The notes beneath the pieces are model-generated. The model did not search any database. It had not been told where the DNA came from and saw nothing but the letters and a program-made list of their open reading frames with translations. A stretch of DNA of 60,000 nt from Nematostella vectensis. Taxonomy: Eukaryota > Cnidaria > Anthozoa > Actiniaria > Edwardsiidae. The position numbers were made by a program, and so were the translations under genes. Numbering within the stretch: position 1 is the stretch's first letter; each line of letters begins with the position of its first letter. The stretch spans positions 6,680,203-6,740,202 of the forward strand of contig NC_064037.1 of NCBI RefSeq assembly GCF_932526225.1, read 5' to 3'. Below are positions 11,701 to 23,700 of this stretch, piece by piece.

Positions 11701-14700
11701 TTTCTGTCGCGACACGGTCTGGTTTTCGTCCAGAGGATAGCCAGGGAAGTGCACAAGGCTAGAGTCTGATTGGCTCAGAATGGTTTTACTGACGGAACAG
11801 AAACCAACACAAATCGTGTTTTGAAAACGCGGATCGCGATACAACGGATTCGACAGTAAATCTGACCGCACTTGTTATTATTGCTTGGATTTACTGTAGG
11901 GTTCGGTCAAGGGTATATGACGTCACGGCGCAAGGTTGTAAGACGTCATGGCATGTCCTTATTACATAACCATATAAAAGTTATTTCTGCTCTTTTACTG
12001 TAGTAAATTTTCTTGGTCTCAGCTGTTACCTTGTTTCGTTCCTTTCATGGCCGATTCATCGGACTCAAAGCAGCCATCACCCATACCAGCATATGGGCAG
12101 AAAGACAGAAAGAAGTCTTTACCTTTCTCCTGCCATGTGAGGCTCAACACTCCCGTAAACTCGCCTCAACTTGATCTTCCACGGCCACAAAACACGCCAA
12201 AGAAGAGAAATTTGAGTCATTTGATGGAAACAAAGACTATGAGGGACTGGACCGCCCCGCCATCGGATCTCCGACCTGCAAGAGAACGCAAGACACCCAT
12301 TTGTTTAGAGATAGAACGGACGACCAGACGATTGGAAGGTCTGTCCCTACGAGACGAGAGAAAGCAACTTATAACAAGTTACAATCGCAAACTTCGAGCC
12401 AGAGGAAAAGGCAGGAGATCCAACGCAGAAATTGCTGTTAAAAAAAGAATGAAAGTGGCATTGACAGATTAGAAAGAGAGTATATAGACCACGGCAAGAT
12501 AAACTAAACGGACGGTTTAGTTACGTAACATGCGGGTGGGTTAGGTGGGTGGAATGATAAATAAATGAATGAAATAGATAAATAAATAAAGTCCTATATT
12601 GATATTATCCCAGCCATGGGTTATTGCGTGAAATACTATTTTAGTAGTTCCCAGTCTTCCACTGACTACCTTTCCACAGGATCTACTGATGAACGGTCTC
12701 GCTCGGTTTGAGCCCGCATTAAAGGCTGCCTCTTTTACAGCGGTTATCACCCTGTCACTCAGGTAATAGTTCTAATTCTGTTTCTGGAAATATTGCAAAT
12801 GTTTCGTCGAAAAATAGATTTGAGACTGAGAAATATATCAAGTGGAACGCATTCACACGTGCACAATCGCTCCGTCAAGCACCAAGCCCGTCTCGAATGC
12901 ATACCATACATAATGCCCATGTGTTAGAGCTGTTTGGACACCGGCCCAACTTCGATCCAGCATTCTGCCATAGCAACCATGGCCCAGTAATGCTGGAGGG
13001 TGCTGGCCCCGGGCGCTGAGCAATGGATCTCTAAGTATACATACGTTAGACAAGGGCCCTGAGCAGTGGATCTCTAAGTATACATACGTTAGACAAGGAC
13101 GCTGAGCAATGGATCTCTAAGTATACATACGTTAGACAAGGGCGCTAAGCAATGGATCTCTAAGTATACATACGTTAGACAAGGGCACTGAGCAATGGAT
13201 CTCTAAGTATACATACGTTAGACAAGGGCGCTGAGCAATGGATCTCTAAGTATACATACGTTAGACAAGGGCGCTGATCAATGGATCTCTAAGTATACAT
13301 ACGTTACACAAGGGCGCTGATCAATGGATCTCTAAGTATACATACGTTAGACAAGGGCGCTAAGCAATGGATCTCTAAGTATACATACGTTAGACAAGGG
13401 CGCTAAGCAATGGATCTCTAAGTATACATACGTTAGACAAGGGCGCTGAGCAGTGGATCTCTAAGTATACATACGTTAGACAAGGGCGCTAAGCAATGGA
13501 TCTCTAAGTATACATACGTTAGACAAGGGCGCTGAGCAATGGATCTCTAAGTATACATACGTTAGACAAAAGGTATCCCGGACCGGTAAGGCGTCAAGCC
13601 TTAAAGCCGCATTATCACCAGTTTACTTCCGGAGGTCCGACGGAAACCTCAACCGTTAAAAGACAAAAGAATCTATTAAAATCCGAGATATTTAACAGGC
13701 CATCCGCTCTTAATTATCAATCACCTCCTCAAAGAAACTTCCAATAGACACACTGCTTTCAATATTTTGAAATATTTTTCGCGTTTTCCTTTAAAAATCA
13801 TCGGATATTGTTACGTATTCGACCGGTAGTAAACTGGTGTAAATGCGGCTTTAAGTATGTGTGGGGGAATGGGTCACCCAAGTTCTCCACTGCATCCAGT
13901 TGGATACACCTATTTCAATAAAGGTTGTCAGTGCAAATGGCAAATGGCGATTGGCAAATGGCAGTTCTACGACCGAAAGTAACCATGCGTCTCGAAGAAT
14001 ATGGATAGATCAAAACAATTATCCAAAGGTTACCAATGCTGGCTCTGACATTAGAGGACTTTATTTTACACCTTTAATTTTACGAATATTTAGTACCCAT
14101 ATACCATTTGCCATTCGCCATTTGCACTGACAACCTTTTGTGAAATAGGTACATATTATCCGCGCCATACCTCACTATGATTTTGCCTTTCTTCCCCCAT
14201 TATTGATAGTAACCATGCGTCGGGCTTACGTCGACGATTTACGACGTCGCATGATCTGTCCAATGAATATCGTTACCTTGTCTTTGACTCGTTTGAAGAA
14301 AACAGATTTATTAAAAAAGCAATAGTTTGTGATTTCATGTTAATAGTGGTTTTGATTTTTGACAGGTCACTGGTGATCGCACAGTTTTCAGAGAACTTAT
14401 GCAGTTTATTTATCCTGAACGTATTATCAGTGCCCGGTCTGGTGCTGCACCTATCAAACATCGCCCCCGAGGTGAGGGAAACTAAGCATCGAACAACAAT
14501 CCAATAGAAGCAACATCGTTAAATAACAACACTGACTTTAAACAGAAACACTGACAGCAACAACAGCAATTTTGATTGGTAATATAAACTACAAAAACAC
14601 CATACACCACACCGCGCTTGGCGATCAACTATAATTTAATTGCGAAAGGAATAAGCCAAACATAATAGCCAGGGAAAGATAAGAATAAACTAAGGGCATT

Positions 14701-17700
14701 ATTTCTACAGTAGCGAACGTGGCTAGAGGAGTTTACGGTGCAAACGTCCGCGTCCTCAATTGATCGTGAAAGTCGGAGTTTTTTACGTCGTGGTTTTATG
14801 GAAAAAGGCTAAAATGTATCAGACTATTGAATGTATGAGACTATTGAAATCTGCTATTGAGTTCTGAATCTAATTCCATTATTTTTTGGCGTCGTCGACC
14901 AAGTTGGCGTCGTCGTTGCTTAAGGTCTCTAATGTTTTCAAACGACAGAGCGGAGACAACAGTAAGAAATGCAAGCACGGATCACTGTGCTGCACGTAGC
15001 TGTTTTCACATTTTGTTTTTGTCGTCTCCAGGCAGTAAAGTTTTTACAGACGCATAACGTTTACCGCCACGTGCTGACATTCCTCCGTCAAGATCAAAGC
15101 AGTCGGATTATCTACAACTCTTTGGAGTGTAGCTATGCCCTCTGCTTACTAGGTGAGAACCATGAGTGACACGAAGGGAAGGTTAAGGGGCTCTCGATAC
15201 ACGCCCTTTGCTTGCAAGGCGCACATGTTAGGAAGTGAAGGTCTAGGGGCCTCTCGCTACACACACTTCGTTTACTATGTGCGCATTATGAAATAAAGGC
15301 AGAGTCGATTACCAGTTTTTGGTGGACTGTATTGATTATTCGGGTTAAAAACAAGACTGTTTGGGTAGTTTGATTGATTGAAGTCTAATACACTGGAAGA
15401 AAGTGAGTTCAGTGCCAGGTGGCAAAAATGCACTTCAAATACTTCACCACACCCATACGGAATAGTGTAAAGAAAGACACAATTGGAACTAACAAAACTT
15501 TCTTCATGACTCATAACTGCCCTTAGTGAGTTGGAAAAGGCTTACTTTTAAAACTGTCCTTTATAACGAGGTGTGGTCCTAACAACAATCTAAAACGGTA
15601 TAATTGTTAGTGTGGTTATTTTTGTTTAATTCAGGCCATTCAGCCTCTCCACCTCTGCTCTATAGAGTCTTATTAATGCAGTTTGTGTCTTCTTCCAGCA
15701 AACATCGTATCTCTCTCTCAAGCCGACCAAGAGGTATCCACTTATTGCCATTGTTATTTGATTATGAACTTTATCACACAATGAATTGATGATGATAATT
15801 TTTTTTCTCTCTCTCAATTTGTGTCTGATTTTCACAGGAATTCAAGAAAAACCTACTCGACTTTGTTGTGAGTGCATTCCGACCTCATACTATGAAATTT
15901 TGGATTCTATGAGGGTCTCAATCATAGGGTACCTGATTTATGGTTAACGGTTAAAAAATAGGCGTTTTTACGTTTAACGGTTACGCCGTTTTTTTTACGG
16001 TTACGCCGTTAGTTTTTGGCATCTTTATCACGGTGAAGGTTATTTTTTTTTCTCAAATTTACGCTTAACGCTTATTTTTTCCCATTTAACGGTTAACGGT
16101 TTACCCCATTGAGACCATCTCCTATGCTTATACACAAGCGTGTAAAAATCCCAATATGCTTTGCAGGCCGTGGTGACCAGGCTACTGTTGTACTGTCACT
16201 CATACGTCTCCAAGCAACAGAGTAACCTGACCCACTGGCACCCCATACTTGGCTGGTTCAAGCAAAAATCAGAGCCGAGGTGAGAAAAAAAGCCTAGCTT
16301 TGGCCGCCATTATAGTGATAACGCTTTGAAAACTCGTTTGTGTTTAGCCGATTTCTCGAGATGAATTCACAACGACATTTTCATAGATGCATAGAAAATT
16401 TACAGGGTGAATCAAAAGTTCGTGCCTTTTTTTTAATTGAGTAAAAAAAACAAGTCTTACAAAACAGCAGCATGACCAGTGTTGCATATGGATGAAAATA
16501 CTTTATTGTAATCTGTGAATACGAAAAATCAATAGCCAGTGTGGCTGTCTTTGTTCTTCATTACAATTTTTATGCGCTTGAAAACGTCTAATGTATCTGA
16601 TACATTTCGCCAAGAACGGAGGAACCTCTTTAGCTATCTTATCGTCTTTGGTGATGGATCACTGTTACTTGACTTATCCAAAATACCCTTAACACTTTTT
16701 ATCGGTTCATGGTTAGGTTAATTGCCTGGTGGGTTCATCAAACTGGCTTTGTCAACAAAATCGTACCGTGAACACCATTTCTTGGCGCAGCGCTCCTACC
16801 TTTGGATGATTTTAGCTATTTACTTGCTATTTCTCTAAACGAATAGCCTGATGACCTCAAAATTTCTGCCTGGACTCTAGAATATGTAGCTTTTCTTCTA
16901 TTCTGACGCTCCTGATGCTCGTGAAACCTCGATAACAAAAATGGCGCGAAATGTGTATTTCGGCAATAATTTTGAGTAAAATTTGAACATGAATTGATAG
17001 TTGAGATATGATATAATATCTTGGAATTTGAGGATTTGTAATTCTTTAAATAGTGGAGAGGTATGCCCAGTAAACGGGTAAAAAGTGATAAGACGGATTG
17101 CTCTTTTCTGTTGTCTAAATAAAGGCATTGTATTGGTTTGGTAAGTGTTTCCCCATATTTTCGCACAATAGGTCAAAAATGGGTAAATGAGGGCGTAGTA
17201 TAGTTGGGTAAGAATTGTGGAGGTAACATAATGACGTAGCTTTGCTATTATCCCTACCCCCCTGGAGATTTTCTTGCAAGTTTGGTTAACATGCTCCTTC
17301 CAATTGAGATGAGAAGATGTTTGATACTGTCTTTTTGTTTAATTACTTTATTTTGTAACCTTAAGGATATTGATCTTTGTAACTTTGTTTGAGTAATATG
17401 AAATATGACAAAATTAGTTTTGTCAATGTTCAATGAAGGTTTATTGATCCACCCTATACGTGGCTGTTACAGACCTAGACAGCTTTGTAAAACTCGTGTT
17501 ATGTTCGGGCCTCCTGTGGTACGCCGTGCGGCAAGAGGGGCTGGGGATAAACAACCAAAAAGACGATAAACAAATAAACAAAGAGACGAAGAAAAGGGTT
17601 TGCGTGACTTTATTATGGACCACAGGAATCCCGAAACACCTCAGGAAACCCGATAAGAATGCTAGTGACTTGGTTGGATCTTTACTAGATCACGTGACGG

Positions 17701-20700
17701 CCAGAAATGTCCTCTATGATGATGTCTTTTGTGACTCAGGTTGAATGACTGCATCCCCCATGTGACGCGCCAGTTGGGGGTCCTGTGGCACAGGCAGACC
17801 GTACAGTTGCTGTTTGCTGATCTGCAGACCGTGACGGAGCTGGACACTAGTGCGCAGGCGCAGTCTGATAAAGGTGAACACGAGGCGTCTCTATGGCGCG
17901 ATGTTCTATTTGGCTTTCATTTGTCCGTTGAGAAAACCTCGTCGGATAGCTTGTTCAACCCTATCTTTACTGCGGTGAAATTGTCTTTCATTAGTCCGTT
18001 GAGAAAACCTCGTCGGATAGCTTGTTCAACCCTATCTTTACTGCGGATAGCTTGTTCAATCCTATCTTTACTGCAGACAGCTTGTTCAACCCTATCTTTA
18101 CTGCGGATAGCTTGTTCAACCCTATCTTTACTGCGGATAGCTTGTTCAACCCTGTCTTTACTGCGGATAGCTTGTTCAACCCTATCTTTACTGCGGATAG
18201 CTTGTTCAACCCTATCTTTACTGCGGATAGCTTGTTCAACCCTATCTTTACTGCGGATAGCTTGTTCAGCCCTGTCTTTACTGCGGATAGCTTGTTCAAC
18301 CCTATCTTTACTGCGGATAGCTTGTTCAGCCCTGTCTTTACTGCGGATAGCTTGTTCAGCCCTATCTTTACTGCGGATAGCTTGTTCAGCCCTGTCTTTA
18401 CTGCGGATAGCTTGTTCAGCCCTGTCTTTACTGCGGATAGCTTGTTCAACCCTATCTTTACTGCTGATAGCTTGTTCAACCCTATCTTTACTGCGGATAG
18501 CTTGTTCAAACCTATCTTTACTGCGGATAGCTTGTTCAACCCTACTTATACTGCGGATAGCTTGTTCAACCCTATCTTTACTGCGGATAGCTTGTTCAAC
18601 CCTATCTTTACTGCGGATAGCTTGTTCAACCCTGTCTTTACTGCGGTGAAATCGGAAGCTGTTGGTAGCTTGTTCTTTGTCTCGATAAAAAAAAACGATA
18701 GCAAATGAGGGCCCCCTTAATGTACAAGACAGGGTATTTTTAACCCTCACTTCGTTTTTGAGAAGCAAAGCTTTCAGTAGTAGAAACTATTAATCCTACA
18801 TAACTGCGCCTATAGGAACTAGTGTGTTTGACTTTTCTATTCGCCTTTGCTATAGCGCACGACTACGGCAAACTTTCGTGGATAAGACATTACCTAGTGG
18901 CTGGACCTTTAGTCAGTCTTGACTGAATATTTGAATAACGTGGCGTTCATTCTCAGATTCCAAGAAACTCCGATTCTGGTTCAACTCCCTAAAACTCGGT
19001 GGCAACAAGTCGAGCTCAAGAGTCAGCCAATCACAAGTGGAGCTGGTCTCGAACGTCTGCGTTATGTACCAAACGATGATCATCACTTTCTCGCAGATTA
19101 GACTAGACGTCCTCACAGGTACCCTCCCTAACCCACCCACGTGGCACGCCTCACCCCCTACCCCCCACGTGGTACGCCGCACCCCCTTACCCACCCACGT
19201 GGTACGCCGCACCCCCTAACCCACCCACGTGGCACGCCTCACCCCCTAACCCACCCACGTGGCACGCCTCACCCCCTAACCCACCCACGTGGTACGCCGC
19301 ACCCCCTTACCCACCCACGTGGTACGCCGCACCCCCTAACCTACCCACGTGGCACGCCTCACCCCCTAACCCACCCACGTGGCACATCGCACCCCCAAAC
19401 CCACCCACGTGGCACACCGCACCCCCAAACCCACCCACGTGGTACGCCGCACCCCCTAACCCACCCACGTGGTACGCCGCACCTCCTAACGCACCCACGT
19501 GGCACGCCGCACCCCCTGACCGACCCACGTGGTACGCCGCACCCCCTAACCCACCCACGTGGTACGCCGCACCCCCTAACCCACCTACGTGGTACGCCGC
19601 ACCTCCTAACCCACCCACGTGGCACGCCGCACCCCCTAACCCACCCACGTGGCACGCCTCACCCCCTTACCCACTCACGTGGTACGCCTTACCCATTAAC
19701 CCACTCACGTGGTACGCCTCACCTCCTAACCCACCCACGTGGTACGCCGCACCCCCTAACCCACCCACGTGGCACGCCGCACCCCCTAACCCACCCACGT
19801 GGCACGCCGCACCCCCTAACCCACCCACGTGGCACGCCTCAAACCCTAACCCACCCACGTGGCATGCCTCACCCCCTAACTACCCACGTGGTACGCCGCA
19901 CCCCCTTACCCACCCACGTGGTACGCCGCACCCCCTAACCCACCCACGTGGCACGCCTCACCCCCTAACCCACCCACGTGGCACGCCTCACCCCCTAACC
20001 CACCCACGTGGTACGCCGCACCCCCTAACCCACCCACGTGGTACGCCGCACCCCCTAACCCACCCACGTGGTACGCCGCACCCCCTAACCCACCTACGTG
20101 GCACGCCTTACCCCCTAACTCACTCACGTGGTACGCCTCAACCATTAACCCACCCACGTGGCACGCCGCACCCCCTGGCCCACCCACGTGGCACGCCGCA
20201 CCCAGAAGCGTACCGCATCGAAGGTCCAAAAGGTCCCCCTCAATCCCCTAGCCACTGCGCGCCATGTGTCCCTTTTTTCGAACTCAGACCAGACCTCCTA
20301 TACTGAACTTTGCCGTCACACTTGGGAGAACCTAAGCTTATAAAGAATTTCCCTTCTTGTTGGTGATGCCTTCAACCCTTGTTTGTATGTATAATTGTAG
20401 GTCTCAGTTACCAAGAGGAGTTCCTTGTTCGATTGTGGCGTTTTTTCCAGTTGATCGGCAATGACGGCGGGCCTAAGCTAGTGCTTTCTAGTATAACACG
20501 CGGGGCTCTTAACTGTTCTCACTCACTACAGGCAACTTTGACACTTTTCTGCGACTGCTGCAGCCATCTGTTACCGTGAGTAATGAGCAATGGAATTACA
20601 CTCTCTCTGAAAACAGCCTGATACAGGTACATTTTAAATGTCTGTTACCGTGAGTAATGAGTAATGGAATTACACTCTCTTTGAAAACAGCCTGATACAG

Positions 20701-23700
20701 GTACATATTAAATGTCTTTTGGAGTAAGGTTACAGGGTGCTTAAGTAATCGACCGGAAGTAAACTGGTGACAATGCGGCTTTAAGTAAATGGCCATGACG
20801 TCCGCTTGATACGCTAAATGCTCGCTCTATTTTCTTTATCCATTCACCTTCTCCAAATTTTCCCACAAATCTTTACCAAGGATAAAAATAGCCTCGTCCC
20901 CAGTCTGCTCCCTTGCTGTAAGCTCCATGATGCTTTGCGCGCTTAGTCACACTTTCCAATATGGCAGACGCTTTATGCTGACTTCGGGGCGGGCAGCAAG
21001 TGCCAGTGACGTCATAGCCATGCAGAGCGTGTCGGGCCTGCCGAGAAGTCTAGGGACGAGGCTAGGGTAAAAAGAAACTTTTGCGTCTTATTTACGTTTT
21101 TGACGCCTGACCTTGGTTTGACGCGCGCGTCGCAAATAGTTGTGGGAAGATATGGGAAAGTGAATTGTCATTGTTATTGTATTTATTCACTTTATATAAT
21201 AGTATTGTGGACGATGGTGAAATGTACGAGCAGCAGAAGCCGTTCCGCCTGGATGACCTCGTGAATATGTCGGCCTTCCTCAACCAACTCGTGTTCAAGA
21301 TGTACTGGTGTGAAGTCACTGATGGTAAGATAGCCATTCTTTAAACCCCGTGCAAACAGCTTACCTACTTGGCGCTTTTTGTACACTTTCTTGTGAGGTG
21401 CCGTGAAAAAGGTCTCCAAAGTTTCCTTAACTTTGTGGCAAACTGAGCTAAGCGGTGCCAATACTGCAGGCTGAGGTCCAGGAAGCGTGAGGATTAGGAA
21501 TTGCCACCCTCCCCCATTCAGCTAGACTTGCAATCTCCCCTTTCACCAAAATCGTAATAATCAAAAGAATTCCAAATCTGCCACTGCCCCTAAAATCTCA
21601 TGCTAATCGTCTGGGGCCGGTTCCTGAAAAGCCGATTAGCGCTAACCCAGGGTTTAATTTTCCCTAACCCACGATTAAATTTTACACCCGGGGCCGGTTC
21701 CTGAAAAGCCGATTAGCGCTAACCCAGGGTTAAATTAACCCTAACCCACGATTAAATTTTTACCCCCAGGGGCCGGTTCCTGAAAGGCTGATTAACTTAA
21801 CCCTAGATCAGCGCCTAATCCCGGGTTAAAATTTGCTAATCGTAGGTTAGTTAACCTACGGATCACTCACTGTTCCCGAAAGCCAAGTATTCCCCCGATT
21901 TACTGACCCAGAATTAAGCGATTGAAAAACTGGTTAGACGAGTAAAAGTCACACCGGGTACCCAGTAGATCAACAGAGAGCAACTCAAATTAACCTTTGG
22001 AGGTTTTATTTTCGCAGAGAAGCCACAAAACACCTCTACATCACCTTTAATTACCTCCATTTCATTGCCAAAAATGTCATTTGCAGGATTCGAGTTGGTG
22101 CGTGACACTTACGAGACAGATTCATTTCAAGTATAAATTTCATGTAACTTTCTGTCTGTCCCAGCACAATTTTAGAGTCAGCATCGCAACTAAGGTCGCA
22201 AAACAAAGCGAAATGTTAGGACATTTGATTCCTACGGTTTTTTTTTTGTCAGCAACATTTTATGAAACATTAGTTCTACTACAAAGTTTGAGAGGCCTGT
22301 GTTACGCCAACTAAACAGTGGGTTAGCGAGTTAACCCACCTCGTGAGCAGGGTTAGATTTTTTTCCGAACCAACCCAGAGTTAGCGTTCACCATAGCGTT
22401 TTCGGGAACAGAACTAATCCGGGGGTAAAAATCTAATCGTGGGTTAGGGCAAATTTAACCCTGGGTTAGCGCTAATCGGCTTTTCAGGAACCGGCCCCAG
22501 ATTAGTTCCGTTCCCGAAACGCTGGTTAGCGCTAACTCTGGGTCAGTTTGGAGGTAAAATCTAACCCTACTCAAAGATCCTAACATTTCGCTTTTTTATG
22601 TTACCTTCGTTGCGATGCTGACTTGAAAATTGTGCTGGGACAGACAGCAAGTTACATGAAATTTATACTTGAAATGAATCTGTCTCGCTGGTGTCACGCA
22701 CCAACTCGAATCCTGCAAATGACACTTTTTTGGCCATGAAATGGAGGTAATTACAGGTGATGTAGAGGTGTTTTGGGGCTTTTCTGCGAAAATAAAATCA
22801 CCAAAGGTAAATTTGAGGTGCTCTCTAGTGATATACTGGGTATTCTGTGTGAATTTTACTCGTCAAACCAGTTTTTCACTCGCTTAATCCAGGGTTAGTA
22901 AATCGGGGAATTACTTGGCTTTAGAGAACGGTGAGTTATCCGTAGGTTAGCTAACCTAGGATTAGCGAATTTTAACCCAGGATTAGGCGCTGATCTAGGA
23001 TTAAGTTAATCGGGCTCTCAGGAACATCAGGTAGCCTTCGTAAGTCCAGTTGGCCTAGTTGTAGATACCAATCTTCTTTTATCAGTCAATTCGTTTCATT
23101 CCATCGTATTTCCTTGGCAGAGAGCAAACCACAGGGCTGCTCAGGGGAAGCACTGCTGACCGCTGCTCATACCTTCCTTATGATCCTTTACGATCGTGAC
23201 TGCAGGCGCGCCTTCGCGCCGCCTAACCACTGGCTTATCAAGTGAGTCATGTTCCTTCTGTCTCTACCAGCATCCTCCCAACCCTTTACCCACACAAAAC
23301 AACGATAGGAGCTGCGGCATCAACATTAAATAATGTCGATCACCCTCTCCTTTTTATTGTTTGTTATTCAAAATACAGCGTTTTTTTCGCAAGGAAATTC
23401 AAAATAACAATCTACTTATTAAGTCTGATAGGTTATTGACGATATTTCTTTGGAAATATCTTGGTTACTCGCTTGTATTAGCCGATGGAAATGGATACTT
23501 TGTGTGACTCGCGGTTGAGTGGGAGCATAAAATGGCGGCGGGTTGGCATTCTTTAACAACCTTTCTCTCCCACTCGAAATGAAAAAGCCCGTTGCATTGT
23601 TTAATGTCATCTTACTTACTCTTTCAGTAATATTCGTATCGGTTCGTTAGTTTTGCGCTTTTCCCTCCCCACTCAATATCAAAGAGACGGTGCCTTATTT

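Noticed and set aside
15652-15733. Longer version of UBE3B exon 13 starting at the acceptor near 15634
   Set aside because: That version also fits the phase, but it adds a Ser-rich segment with no counterpart in the family. The acceptor at 15698 gives [11 protein letters not shown], which aligns with the human protein.
17741-18649. 302-residue plus-strand reading frame and its minus-strand partner of 283 residues
   Set aside because: Only the first 44 codons are real (UBE3B exon 16). The rest is the 30-bp minisatellite, which is divisible by three and stop-free in several frames. Exons 16 and 17 join in phase without it.
19141-19938. 265-residue Thr-His-Pro-Arg-Gly repeat protein
   Set aside because: It is the 30-bp array read through. 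All frames on both strands give similar repeats and there is no gene context.
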